The notes: generated by a model not told the origin, from the sequence alone. A stretch of 64,000 bases of DNA from CAYMKL01 sp964390805 (GCA_964390805.1 CAYMKL010000020.1:1-64000), one strand, 5' to 3'; numbered from the stretch's first letter, positions 16,355 to 25,593 are shown. A program made the numbers and translations.

Positions 16355-19216
16355 TTACATCTCCTTCTGTTCAACCATTGTTGGCAGAGCTGGCTGTTCA
16401 GCCAATGGGGTAGGCGCTTTCCCCCGCCCCCACGCCACCACCGCCTCCAACAGCGTGCGCTCCCGGCTCTTCACGGCAGCCATCTCAAGCACTGCCTGGG
16501 ATACGGCCCAAAAGAGGTCGTTGTGGCGCAAGCCCCTCTCTGCCGCATAGGTGTTGAGAGTGTCCAGGTTGCCAGCCACCCACAGGTGCAGCAGACGGTG
16601 CAGCATGTCAATCATGGGTAGCCCGCCGCTGGGGTGCGGTTTGCCCAAATCGTCACGGCGGCGCTCGTCCCACTTGGCCAGGCGCAGGTCGCTGCCCGAA
16701 GCCTTGGCCAGGAAGCCACGCGGCCCGCGCAGGTCGTTCAGGTCCAGGCCATAGCCCTGAGAGAGCAGGATAGACTCGCCCACTGGCGACCTCTCCAGAC
16801 CGAAGAGGTTGCGATGGATGAGGTAGTAGCGCGTCCACTCGTCCAGCCCCTCGGTGGAGCGGCCTTTGAGAATCTGACCCAGGGCGAAGTCGGCCACCAT
16901 GCGCCGCACCTCGCGCAAGAACTCGCTCACGGTGAAGGGAGAACCGTCCAGGCGGCGCACCTCGTCGTAGGCGGAGTAGGACTCCAGCGCCGGACCGACG
17001 GCGGCCCAGACAAAGTCCGGCCCGCTGATGCCCACGTCCCAGAAATAACGCAGTCGCTCGGTGATCCGCTCCTGCATGGCTCGCCGCACAGCGCGGTAGC
17101 GACCAACGCCAGCGTTGGTGGGCCGTTTGCGGCAGACCAGCCAGATGGACGAGGCCAATGAAGCTCGATTCAGATTCCGCACACCTCCCCGCATCTCGGT
17201 ACCAATAGGCCAAGAGGCCGTGACAGTGAAACCAGACCGGATCATGGCTGTGACCAGTGTCTCCCAGGCCTCGGGGTCCTTGTGGGCGAAAGCAACCACC
17301 ATCCGACCTTCGGGGGGGAGGGACTCCCAGGCACGACGGAAAGCGGCGGCCATACCCACCTCATACTCTTGTTTCCCTTTCCGTCCGGCTGCGCTATTCT
17401 TCTTCTGCTGCACCAGTTCGTCGACCTTGGGAGTAAGAGGAGCGGCGAAAACCTCCGGGTATTGGTCGCCGACCGTACGGCGCAGCCATACGTAGGAGAA
17501 GTCAGCCAGGTCGGCATAGGGAATGGCATCATAATAAGGCGGGTCAGTGACAACAACATCCACTCTGCTGCCTCGGGAGCTAGTGGCGGACTGACGGAGT
17601 ACCATTGGAGGCCCAGTGCCCTGCCATTGTCCACTTTGCGCCAGGTTCTTGAGTACGCGGGTTACAGAGTCGAGACCACCTGCATAATATCTTCTGACAT
17701 CGGCTACTGGGTTACATTCTGCGAAGTCCCAGGTGATAGGCAACGCGAATCGCTGGAAGGTGTGCTTGACCTCTTCTGCCTGCAGTTCCCATACGCAAAT
17801 CGTGCTACAATAATCGGCGAGTTTACCGAACACGGCGGCTAAATATCCTCCCATTGCCTCCCCCCATTCCTCCGGATACCCCAGCCGTCGCATCTCATCG
17901 CGAGCAACACGGGTCAGCTTGACGAAAGTCACCAGAGCCAGCAATTGGCGCGGGGTGAAGAGGTCGGCCCACGTTTTGAAACCGTAGAGGGGAATGCGCA
18001 TGCCCAATATTTCTGGTCCCGGCAACGGCTCGGTAGGCAAGCCGTAGGGAATCTGGGCTGCGGCTGCGGGCAGGGCGTCGGCAGCTAGACGCGCTGCCGC
18101 TTCTTCCTCTGGCGTGGGTCGTCGGTACTCCTTTCCGTGGCCAGTGTCCACCACTACGGCCGTCATCCGCGCCCCCATCTTCCCTGCATGTCCACACTCC
18201 TTGATGTAGTCCGGTGTCAGATTCACCCCACAGACTGGGCAGCGGGACTTGGCACGAGCCATGGTGCCGGGGGGCACTTCGTCCTTTGGGTCGGGAGTCC
18301 AGATCTCAAAGTCTACACGGTGTGCTTCGGGGTCTGGCACCAGGCGCAGGGCGCGGAGGGCGTTGATGACGACGCGGCTGGTGTTGCGCGTGCGCTTGAT
18401 GCGCAGGAAGTCGGGGCGGGCGCGGTTTTCGGGCGTGTCGGGCTTGGTCTTTTCCGCCTTCTTGCACAGCCAGAGGGTCTTGAGCAGGGGCACTTCGGCG
18501 CCGCAGGCCGGGTCGGGGCAAGGGACGGTGCGCGCCCAGAGGTAGGCTACTGTCGGCTGGCCGTCCACGGTGGGGTAGTAGGGAGTCAGCTCGGCCCGTG
18601 CTTTCTCCAGCACCCACTGACCCCAGTAGCGGACGTGATCGGCCAGGTCACCGGGCTTGCCATCCTGGTCATCCAACAGCTTCAATTGGCCCTCACCCCG
18701 GCCTTCGGCCACCCCTCTCCCAGGCTTGGGAGAGGGGACGGGGGAGAGGGCTGGAAGCGGCCAGGTCTTGCCCGCCAGGCGTTGGGGAAACTCCAGCGTG
18801 CATTTGAGGATGAACCAGGCCACCGGGTTGTAGTCGTTGGCCACCACGTCGCAGCCCAGGCGCATGGCCTCCAGGGGGATGGCCCCGCCGCCGGCGAACA
18901 TGTCCAGCACGCGGGGGGCGCGTCCGCCAAAGGCTTTGCGAATCTCCTGTCGGAAGAAATCGAGGGCGGGGCCGTTCTCACTCTTCCAACGGGTGATGCT
19001 CTCGATCTTCTTGCACAACTCGGCCCGGCCCCGCTCGTCGCCGGGGTCAGGCATCAGGGCGGCGATGATGGCCGCGCGACAGGCAGCCAGCGGTCGCCGC
19101 GCCGGCCAGATGTGCAGCGTGCTGATGTGGCCGTGGCGCACGTTCTTCTCGTGCTTCGAGTCTTCGGAGACCTTTTTCAGTGGGAAGGCTTCTTCGATTA
19201 GGCGACGTTCGGTCAT
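16355..19216 (-). CDS. DUF1156 adenine-specific DNA methylase with Zn ribbon (COG1743 type)
   Basis: A 953-aa predicted N6-adenine (or N4-cytosine) DNA methyltransferase of the DUF1156 family. It opens with the family hallmark (HISTLHIWPARRPLAACRA), then SAM-binding motif I VLDMFAGGGAIPLEAMRLG near residue 100. A zinc ribbon (CPVCGVNL) follows near residue 325, and the catalytic DPPYYDAIPY near 555. About residues 155-176 (VPSPKPGRGVAEGRGEG) come from an in-frame palindromic repeat between motif I and the ribbon. ATG at 19216 is preferred; an in-frame TTG at 19225 adds three codons. DUF1156, DUF499 and SNF2-helicase genes recur together in defence islands, so this is likely the self-marking enzyme of a restriction-like system. 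Confidence 0.88.
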   Translation of the reverse strand: MTERRLIEEAFPLKKVSEDSKHEKNVRHGHISTLHIWPARRPLAACRAAIIAALMPDPGDERGRAELCKKIESITRWKSENGPALDFFRQEIRKAFGGRAPRVLDMFAGGGAIPLEAMRLGCDVVANDYNPVAWFILKCTLEFPQRLAGKTWPLPALSPVPSPKPGRGVAEGRGEGQLKLLDDQDGKPGDLADHVRYWGQWVLEKARAELTPYYPTVDGQPTVAYLWARTVPCPDPACGAEVPLLKTLWLCKKAEKTKPDTPENRARPDFLRIKRTRNTSRVVINALRALRLVPDPEAHRVDFEIWTPDPKDEVPPGTMARAKSRCPVCGVNLTPDYIKECGHAGKMGARMTAVVVDTGHGKEYRRPTPEEEAAARLAADALPAAAAQIPYGLPTEPLPGPEILGMRIPLYGFKTWADLFTPRQLLALVTFVKLTRVARDEMRRLGYPEEWGEAMGGYLAAVFGKLADYCSTICVWELQAEEVKHTFQRFALPITWDFAECNPVADVRRYYAGGLDSVTRVLKNLAQSGQWQGTGPPMVLRQSATSSRGSRVDVVVTDPPYYDAIPYADLADFSYVWLRRTVGDQYPEVFAAPLTPKVDELVQQKKNSAAGRKGKQEYEVGMAAAFRRAWESLPPEGRMVVAFAHKDPEAWETLVTAMIRSGFTVTASWPIGTEMRGGVRNLNRASLASSIWLVCRKRPTNAGVGRYRAVRRAMQERITERLRYFWDVGISGPDFVWAAVGPALESYSAYDEVRRLDGSPFTVSEFLREVRRMVADFALGQILKGRSTEGLDEWTRYYLIHRNLFGLERSPVGESILLSQGYGLDLNDLRGPRGFLAKASGSDLRLAKWDERRRDDLGKPHPSGGLPMIDMLHRLLHLWVAGNLDTLNTYAAERGLRHNDLFWAVSQAVLEMAAVKSRERTLLEAVVAWGRGKAPTPLAEQPALPTMVEQKEM
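18693..18750. repeat. Palindromic repeat inserted in frame in the DUF1156 gene
   Basis: CCCCTCTCCC and GGGAGAGGGG arms flank CAGGCTT, with CCTCACCCCGGCC on the left. It resembles the element at 14143-14200 and likewise preserves the reading frame. Confidence 0.7.
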
Positions 19217-19233
19217 GGTAATCAAACCGCCTC

Positions 19234-19262
19234 TTGACTTTACAACGATTGTGTGCTATACT
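19234..19262 (+). promoter_or_regulatory. Promoter of the DUF3800-adjacent RNA
   Basis: TTGACT (19234-19239), 17-bp spacer, TATACT (19257-19262). Transcription would start near 19268 on the plus strand, opposite to all surrounding genes, and no plus-strand protein gene follows. Confidence 0.75.
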
Positions 19263-19267
19263 TTCTG

Positions 19268-19372
19268 CGGTAAGGTGCCCCGGACTGTACGGGGAGCTAT
19301 GGCACACTGAAATGTGTGCGCCTGCTGAGTCTAAGCTCTGAGCCCACGACGCTATTGGTCGTGGGCTCATTC
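19268..19372 (+). ncRNA. Candidate structured RNA next to the DUF3800 gene
   Basis: A self-contained unit of about 105 nt. Behind the promoter, the RNA can fold into a GTGCC...GGCAC helix capped by CCCCG...CGGGG, a GCACAC-TGAAAT-GTGTGC hairpin and a final terminator stem. No open reading frame of note lies in it. Its 3' end converges on the stop codon of a DUF3800 protein gene. Several structured RNA motifs associated with DUF3800 genes (the DUF3800 motifs) were reported from comparative genomics, and this is a plausible member, though I cannot match it to a specific model from sequence alone. It might instead be an antisense or regulatory sRNA for the neighbouring methylase or DUF3800 transcripts. 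Confidence 0.7.
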
Positions 19373-19375
19373 TTT
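19340..19375 (+). terminator. Terminator of the DUF3800-adjacent RNA
   Basis: Perfect 11-bp stem GAGCCCACGAC (19340-19350) / GTCGTGGGCTC (19358-19368) with a 7-nt loop, followed by ATTCTTTC. The T-rich side is on the plus strand, so it ends the RNA rather than the minus-strand genes. Confidence 0.8.
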
Positions 19376-19376
19376 C

Positions 19377-20078
19377 TCAGGGGATGCGCACGATCTTCAC
19401 CTTGGCTTGCAGTAGGGAGAAAGCATCGTGAAGCTCATCCTGCCTGACGCCACGCGCCCTTTCGTGTGAGACAAAATCCGTCAGATATGCGACAAAGTCC
19501 GCCAACTGGAGGCCAGCATAGAAAGCTGAGAAACCAAACCAGGGAAGCTCAATGAAACGCGTTTCCCCGGATCGAGAGGCGACCCAATCACGGTAAGCAT
19601 CAACCAAACGGCGGTCCTGAACGCTGGAGTGCAAGTCGGAACGCATATCTACCATCAACAAGCCGAGGTCATTAACTTCCTCCAGGTCAGCATCCAGCTC
19701 TTCGAGCAATCTCCAGAATGCAATCCGATATAAATCACTATCAGTACCGACGTACTCTGGTAAGTCGCGCTTATCTACCGCTACTACGACTGCCCTGCAA
19801 GGCAGTTCTGCAATCAGTTGGGCAATCGCCTTCATGGCTTCCACTCTCTGCTCCCATCGCTGGTGACTAAATAGCTTCTCCCCGCGCCGTATATCACGCC
19901 CTTTGATCTCAAAATCTTCTGGTTTGGCCCATCCTATCAAACGCCGCTTGAGTGCTATGACTGCACGATCAAGGTCTGGGGAATCCACAGCCTCAATACC
20001 TATCGCCGCCAATACGAAGAACTCAGACGCTTTATCTTTGAGGCCCGTCCCACTTTCATCAATGTAGAAAAGTTTCAC
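19377..20078 (-). CDS. DUF3800 domain-containing protein
   Basis: A 233-aa protein with the DUF3800 hallmark MKLFYIDESG at the N-terminus and the late LQLADFVAYL. DUF3800 proteins are predicted RNase H-like enzymes found near mobile and defence genes, including as a retron-associated effector; activity is not well defined. The gene lies 51 bp after the SNF2 helicase stop and 160 bp before the DUF1156 methylase on the same strand. A promoter-RNA-terminator unit on the opposite strand fills that gap and ends at this gene's stop codon. Family assignment is firm; its job in the cluster is inferred. Confidence 0.85.
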   Translation of the reverse strand: MKLFYIDESGTGLKDKASEFFVLAAIGIEAVDSPDLDRAVIALKRRLIGWAKPEDFEIKGRDIRRGEKLFSHQRWEQRVEAMKAIAQLIAELPCRAVVVAVDKRDLPEYVGTDSDLYRIAFWRLLEELDADLEEVNDLGLLMVDMRSDLHSSVQDRRLVDAYRDWVASRSGETRFIELPWFGFSAFYAGLQLADFVAYLTDFVSHERARGVRQDELHDAFSLLQAKVKIVRIP

Positions 20079-20129
20079 AAAATTCTCCTTCTTCCCTGTG
20101 ATCAGATCATACCCGAGTTGGGGAGAATG

Positions 20130-23100
20130 TCAACTCGCCAAGGGGAGCAGTGATTCAGCGGCCGCCATCACATCACTGGCCTTGATACGCACCGCCCCGG
20201 TCTGGCGGGCCAGCAAGCAGCCAAAAGGATCAGGTACGCGGTAGAGCTGAGGCACGGTGTCGCAATTGTAGACCACGTAGAGCCAGTAGCGGTCGCGGTG
20301 GTTGGCTGCCTGCGCCCACTCGTTGGCCGTCAACTCCACCGGTGGCGTGCCGCTGCGGCCCTTCACCTCCACGTAGCGCAGCGAGCCGTCAGCCCGGAGC
20401 ACCTTCAGGTCAAAGCCGGCCTTGAGGTGTGAGGCAGAGACGTCCTCAATCACGGAGCCTTCCGCCTCCTCGCGGCCAATGACTTCGGCCAGGGCCACCT
20501 GCTCAGCCTGGACATCGCGGCGTTCCGCTTCCTCGGGCGGCAGAGGCAGCACCAGTGATTGGGCGTAGATGCTGACCGGCCCCAGGCGTAGCCTGTCCAC
20601 TTTAGCGTAGAGGGCCGCTTCCGCCTCCCGGCGACGGCGGTCCAGGTTCTCCAGTTCAGCTTCACACCTACGCAATTTCGTCGGGGAGGCTGGCACCCCT
20701 TTTTCAACCGCTTCCTTCAACAATCGGCGCTGGCGGAAGAGCTCGGCCTGCCGCAAATTGTAGGCCACACGCAGTTGCTCCTGGCGCTGAGGTAGACGTT
20801 CTTCTTCCTCCTGGCGACGCGCCTCCAGTGCTGGCTGCCCTAGTGCCTGCACCATGAAAACCTCCACAGGGGCCGTGTCACCAGCCAGGTTCCGCAAACC
20901 CGATTTCTCGGGGGGGATGGTCTTGTCCTCCTGCTCTCTGGGGAACAGGGTCAGCAGCAAATGGGCTGGGGCCAACTCGCAGTGACCATCTTCGTAGCGA
21001 CGCACACCAGTCATCTTCTCCTCGACGATCTCAGGCTCCTCCTCATCATCGTGTTCGGCATCCCGCAGCACTGCCACTCTAGCCAGATAGAAGATGTAGG
21101 GCTCTGTGGCCTCTGGATCGAAGAAGACCGCGCCGCGCATGGCTTGATGCTCGTACCGGCCCAGGAAAAGGTCCACCACTGCCTCGAAGACCGGTTCGCC
21201 TGGATGCAGATAGATAGCCTTTGGGTCTTGGGCTAAGTCGGGCATGGCGCTCTCACGGTCAAAGGTCAGGCGTTGCTGAACATCCGCCGGGTAGGTGGTC
21301 AGCGATTGATGCACACTGGCGGGGCAAGGATCGAGCCAGAAGATGTCCTCAATGTCACCCCGGATGCCGACGCCCACCAATGGAGCGGCTAGTTGGAAGA
21401 AACGGCGCACATAGGCCGGCATCATGCGACGCATTTCGGCCACCTCGCGCTGGCGCTGCAACTCTGTGAGCAGCGCTTGCACCTGGCTCACCTCCACCTT
21501 GCGCTCCAGGTCGGCCTGTTGTGCCTCTACCCGATCCTTGTCCAGTTTCTGATCGAACTCGCGCAGCGCCTGATCTTCCTTGCCTTCGACCACCGCTTCA
21601 AAGATCAGCTCGCTCAATGGCTTGCCGCTGAACTGCCGCCCGATGATGTCAAAGACCTTGTCATTGCCCAGCTCACGGCGGATCTTCTCCAGCTTCTCCA
21701 GCAAAACCTTGAGGACGCGGCCCTCGCGGGTGTTCTTCGCTACCAGGTTGAGCAGCAGTACATCATGCTTCTGTTTGTAGCGATGCACGCGGCCCATGCG
21801 CTGCTCAATGCGGGCCGGATTCCAGGGAATGTCGTAGTTTATCATCAGCCAGCAAAACTGCAGGTTGATCCCCTCGCCAGCGGCGTCGGTAGCGACCATG
21901 ATGCGCGCGCCGTCGGGGTCGCGGAAAAAGGCCGCCTGGCGGTCACGCTCTTTGTACTTCATCCCACCATGAATCTGAGCGATCTTGCCGGTGAGCCCCT
22001 TGCCCTGCAGCCGTCCTACCAGAAAGTCCAGCGTGTCCCGGAACTCGGTGAAGATCAGCGCTTTGGTATCGGGATACGGCTCCAGCGCCTCCCACAGCTT
22101 CTCGAACTTGCTCTCCCGCTTCCGGTCGTAGACCTGGCGGGCCAGGACAACCAATCGCCGGACTTCTTCCCACTCGCTGCGTAGTTCGGCCAGGGTGCGG
22201 GCATCGGTGGCAGACTCCACTTCTTCGTCCTGTCGTTCGGATTCCTCGAGCCCATCTTGCGGTTCTTCTTCGTCGCCGGTCTTTGTATCACGCACATCCT
22301 TAGTGGGCAGAGCAAACTGGCGGGCTTCTAGCTCTTCCAGACTGAACAAACCGCTTTCCAATGCCTGCAGGATTCTGCCCAACTTCTCAGCCCGGCGCTC
22401 CAACGACCTGAACATGGCCCAGGTGGACGAAGCCAGCCGCCGTTGCAGGATGCTCATGGCCAGTCCAGCCGCCGAGCGGTTGCGCAGCCGCGCTCGGTCA
22501 TAATGCGTCTGGCAGTAGGTAGTGGCCTGATCGTAGAGGTCTTGTTCCTGGCCCGGTCCCTGGGTGAGGGAGTACTCGATAGTGTTGCTCTCGCGCGGAC
22601 GAAAGATGGCGCTTCCATTGAAGTGCACCATCTCCTCCTTCATGCGCCGCAGCAGGTAGCGTCGTTTCTGAGTGCTGGTGAGACGCCCGAAGGCTTCTGG
22701 AGTAGAAAGTAGCTCGGGTTCCAACAACCGCCACAGGAAGTAATAAGGATCATCCTTGCCCATGTGGGGCGTGGCGGTCATGAGGAGCAAGTGCCGTCCC
22801 TGCCGGGCGATGATCTCGGCCATCTCGTAACGGCGGGTCTTCTCTATGGTCAAGTCGGCATTTCGCCAGGCGGAGAGCTTATGGGCCTCGTCGAAGACGA
22901 CCAGATCATACGGCGGCGCTGCCATGTACGCAGTTCGCGCCCGCTCGCGCCAAAGCGTATCCACGCTGATAATCACAAGGTCGTTACGAGGATCGGTGAA
23001 GGGATTATTGCCATCTCTGATATCGGAACTGGAAAGGATACGAGAGCGTAGGCGGAAGAGGATGCGCAGTTCGCGCTCCCAGTTCCCCACCAGGCCGGCG

Positions 23101-23615
23101 GGCGGGACGATAAGCACCCGCTTGACAAGCCGGCGCAGTAGCATCTCACGGATCACCAAGCCAGCCATTATGGTCTTTCCAGCACCCGCATCATCGGCGA
23201 GCAAGAAGCGCAGGCGGGGTAACCCCAACATGCCAGGTTCCTCTGCGGGACGCTCAGGCGTAGCGGGGACACCATAGACAGCGGCCAGTTGGTGCGGCAG
23301 CAAGTCAATGAGAGAGGTCTCGGTGGTAAAGAGCGGGTTGAAAAGATAGGCGTGTTGTAGGCGGTAGGCTTCGGCTATGAGCGACACGGTCTCTGCTTCA
23401 GCGCGGAAGGCGACAGCGTCCCCTTCAAGAACTTCGAAGCGACTTTCGAGCTCTGATACAGAGAAGGGCTGGCGATCAACGGTGCCTGTTTGGGGATGCT
23501 TGAAGCTGAGGAAAACAACCTGGCCGTATCTTTCTACAGCCTGAACCAGCCGCTCGTGGCCTGTACGGCGGTCATATAGATAGACGCCCGATCGCAACTT
23601 TGAGAGAAGGGTCAT
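20130..23615 (-). CDS. SNF2-family helicase with C-terminal DUF3883-like domain
   Basis: A 1161-aa superfamily 2 translocase. The Walker A is LLADDAGAGKTIMAGL (about residues 136-151), DEAH box FDEAHKLS near residue 238, and helicase C-terminal motifs include LIFTEFRDTLDFL, VATDAAGEGINLQF and IEQRMGRVHRYKQ. The last hundred residues (DLKVLRADGSLRYVEVKGRS and following) match the DUF3883 nuclease-like domain with its VEVKGR motif. ATG at 23615 is preferred over a TTG three codons upstream. It is the first gene of the minus-strand cluster. A helicase of this kind beside DUF1156 and DUF499 genes fits a restriction-like or DISARM-like defence module, where it would translocate along and help degrade unmodified DNA. 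Confidence 0.88.
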   Translation of the reverse strand: MTLLSKLRSGVYLYDRRTGHERLVQAVERYGQVVFLSFKHPQTGTVDRQPFSVSELESRFEVLEGDAVAFRAEAETVSLIAEAYRLQHAYLFNPLFTTETSLIDLLPHQLAAVYGVPATPERPAEEPGMLGLPRLRFLLADDAGAGKTIMAGLVIREMLLRRLVKRVLIVPPAGLVGNWERELRILFRLRSRILSSSDIRDGNNPFTDPRNDLVIISVDTLWRERARTAYMAAPPYDLVVFDEAHKLSAWRNADLTIEKTRRYEMAEIIARQGRHLLLMTATPHMGKDDPYYFLWRLLEPELLSTPEAFGRLTSTQKRRYLLRRMKEEMVHFNGSAIFRPRESNTIEYSLTQGPGQEQDLYDQATTYCQTHYDRARLRNRSAAGLAMSILQRRLASSTWAMFRSLERRAEKLGRILQALESGLFSLEELEARQFALPTKDVRDTKTGDEEEPQDGLEESERQDEEVESATDARTLAELRSEWEEVRRLVVLARQVYDRKRESKFEKLWEALEPYPDTKALIFTEFRDTLDFLVGRLQGKGLTGKIAQIHGGMKYKERDRQAAFFRDPDGARIMVATDAAGEGINLQFCWLMINYDIPWNPARIEQRMGRVHRYKQKHDVLLLNLVAKNTREGRVLKVLLEKLEKIRRELGNDKVFDIIGRQFSGKPLSELIFEAVVEGKEDQALREFDQKLDKDRVEAQQADLERKVEVSQVQALLTELQRQREVAEMRRMMPAYVRRFFQLAAPLVGVGIRGDIEDIFWLDPCPASVHQSLTTYPADVQQRLTFDRESAMPDLAQDPKAIYLHPGEPVFEAVVDLFLGRYEHQAMRGAVFFDPEATEPYIFYLARVAVLRDAEHDDEEEPEIVEEKMTGVRRYEDGHCELAPAHLLLTLFPREQEDKTIPPEKSGLRNLAGDTAPVEVFMVQALGQPALEARRQEEEERLPQRQEQLRVAYNLRQAELFRQRRLLKEAVEKGVPASPTKLRRCEAELENLDRRRREAEAALYAKVDRLRLGPVSIYAQSLVLPLPPEEAERRDVQAEQVALAEVIGREEAEGSVIEDVSASHLKAGFDLKVLRADGSLRYVEVKGRSGTPPVELTANEWAQAANHRDRYWLYVVYNCDTVPQLYRVPDPFGCLLARQTGAVRIKASDVMAAAESLLPLAS

Positions 23616-23627
23616 TGCCGTCAACTC

Positions 23628-23705
23628 TTTTCTCTTCTTCGAGGCAGGTCAGTTATGATAGTCTTGCCCGCACCGTTATCGTCGGTCAGGAGGAAGGCTG
23701 GGAGT
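23628..23705 (-). pseudogene. Remnant of a second SNF2 helicase P-loop
   Basis: Just upstream of the helicase gene, the minus strand reads FLLTDDNGAGKTIITDLP and then runs to a stop. This matches the Walker A segment of the intact helicase (FLLADDAGAGKTIMAGL) but has nothing else of the gene. It is a scar of a rearranged or duplicated helicase and may now be the leader of the cluster transcript. Confidence 0.55.
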
Positions 23706-23707
23706 GG

Positions 23708-23744
23708 AAAAGCCGCTCCCTACTTGCCCAGGAAGCGGCTTTGT
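23708..23744. terminator. Bidirectional terminator-like hairpin
   Basis: AAAAGCCGCT (23708-23717) pairs with AAGCGGCTTT (23733-23742), with A and T tracts on both sides. Confidence 0.6.
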
Positions 23745-23883
23745 GTTACAATTCTCCCAGCCTTCTCCTGGGCCGTTCAGGAGTAGGTATTGGGATTACT
23801 TAGAGCCAAGGCTCGGTAATCCCTTTCTTGTTTGGTTGCCAGGCAAGTATATCACGTTTCGCCTCGTTTGGCAAGAGCAAAAA

Positions 23884-23914
23884 GCCACCGTGCGGTTGAC
23901 GCAGGTGGCGTTTT
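23884..23914 (+). terminator. Terminator hairpin of the GCCACC family
   Basis: GCCACCGTGC with GCAGGTGGC, followed by GTTTTC. Closely similar to the hairpins at 380-414 and 33869-33903. Confidence 0.6.
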
Positions 23915-25514
23915 CTATATGACGGTGCATCATACCTCTGGACGGTACCGACGCTGATGAAGGATGGACGAGCGCGGGCTTCTAGTCCCAGTCCAGATAG
24001 GGGAATACCGAGTGGGGTGACTGACAGCAAAGGGGAGGGCCATAACGGAGAGGATGCCGATGCAAAAACAACTCAGCCAGGCATCACGTCAACTAACGCT
24101 GAATGAACAGAACCTCTGGGGCGCAAGCCCTGAGGCATCTCTGGTATGGCCCTAAGTCTCTGGTCAGCCTAGCGGTCAGGAAACAACAGGCATCCTCGTG
24201 TGTCTTTTGCCTCCGTCTCGTCGCTAAGTACAGACCTCAGCCAAGACAATCACGCCGCATCTTTCCCGCGTTCCTCCACATCGCCCGCCTCCCCCTCTCA
24301 TCCCGTCGTTGCATCTCGGCGAAGTCTCTCTTGGCCTTCCGTGTGGGCGTCTGCCAGGCACACTTTCCTGTTTGGGCGGTTCTTTCACAGATGCCAGCTC
24401 CCTACGATCCGATTGATCAGCGCGTCTACGAACTCCCGTACCTCTGCGTCCCTGACGTACAACTCCTGCCACCCCACGCCTGCCGCTCGCGCTGCTTTCA
24501 TTCTCTCGACGGGCTCGCCCTCGAAAGTTGGCATGAGGTCTGCTAATCCATCTTCGTCGAGGCCCGCTGCGCTCAATATCAGGACGCAAGCAGCACGCTC
24601 GATGGGAGGCGTGATGGGCTTGTCGCCATGCAGCAGTTGGTGCACGTAAGACCTGACTATGGCTGCCGCCCGATGGCCCTGCCCAGCATACGACCGAATT
24701 CACGCAAGGTCGTGGAACCATCGGCGCGGCTTTCGGAGAGGTTGTCTTTTAGGGCTCGCAGTGTTTGAGGGTCAACCAAATGAGAGCCTTTCTAATCGGC
24801 GCAACCGCTTTTACGACACGTTTTTTACCAATAAGATGGCTTTCCGCCCGTTAGGAGCGCAGGCCAACGTCAATCCAACAGAGCTAGGAGGCAGGTCTCG
24901 CTCGTTCACGCCATCTCGGGGAAGCTCAAGTTGTCGTCTTCGAATACGACCTCTTGCGCCGTGTCCAGGAGAGCCGCGATGGAGTTATCTAAGTCCCTGT
25001 TTGTGCAGCGCAAGGCCCATCACGATCACCACACCGATTTAGCTCTCAGGCGATATCGCCTCCCAGCGGTGCTGCCGTCCGCTCCAGCAGTCTGCTTCGT
25101 ACACTCACGAAGGGCTGGATCACGCGGACTGGCGGTTGGAACCGCCCCATGCGATGGCAGGAGTAGTGAATGGTGCTGGCTTGGTCTCTTCGTGCAGCGG
25201 AATCCGCTTGTACACGTAGTCGCCATCCCGCACGCAGCCATGGTCGGCAAAGATATTGTACGGGAGCTACGGAAACCGTCGAAAACAGGCCATCACGAAG
25301 CGGTCCGATAGGGCTGACAGTCCGCTCCTTTGATACCAGGCGGCTCAGCGGGAGTATCCAATGGCGTTGGCGAACCAACTCTTCTTGTGACCGGTCTCCT
25401 CGAGCCACTGGTTGAGCTTGGTCAGGGGGGTGCTCCCAGGGGCATGACGTCTGCTTCGAAATCCCTGGGGTAAGTCGGGATAGACCCAAAGAAGCAGACG
25501 GTGAAGGCGATAAC
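23915..25514. other. 1.6-kb degenerate region with gene scraps
   Basis: No intact gene is convincing. A short plus-strand frame at 24060-24155 (MQKQLSQASRQLTLNEQNLW, 31 codons, after GGAGAGG) resembles the start of a longer protein cut short. A minus-strand frame at 24385-24700 (VRSYVHQLLHGDKPITPPIE and on) has protein-like composition but no good start. Around 25380-25430 the minus strand reads LTKLNQWLEETGHKKSWFAN, which looks like an HTH regulator fragment, then stops. The region looks like decayed mobile-element cargo. Confidence 0.5.
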
Positions 25515-25572
25515 TTGACAAACTCTCTGCTCTATGCTATAATGCTCGCAAACGATTGCGGAAACGTTTGCG
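25515..25572 (+). promoter_or_regulatory. Promoter and LacI-type operator of the ribose operon
   Basis: Near-consensus promoter TTGACA (25515-25520), 17-bp spacer, TATAAT (25538-25543). Immediately downstream lie CGCAAACG (25547-25554) and CGTTTGCG (25565-25572), a perfect inverted repeat. CGCAAACGATTGCG forms a second, overlapping palindrome within it. This is the classic LacI/RbsR half-site, placed to block the start of transcription, so the operon is probably autoregulated by the LacI-family gene that follows. Confidence 0.85.
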
Positions 25573-25593
25573 AGGAGGTGGATTATCACGACT

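Noticed and set aside
24103..24721. Several 120-165-codon frames in the degenerate region
   Set aside because: They overlap on opposite strands, lack SD sequences and recognisable domains, and fragments of real protein-like sequence switch frame, which fits decay.
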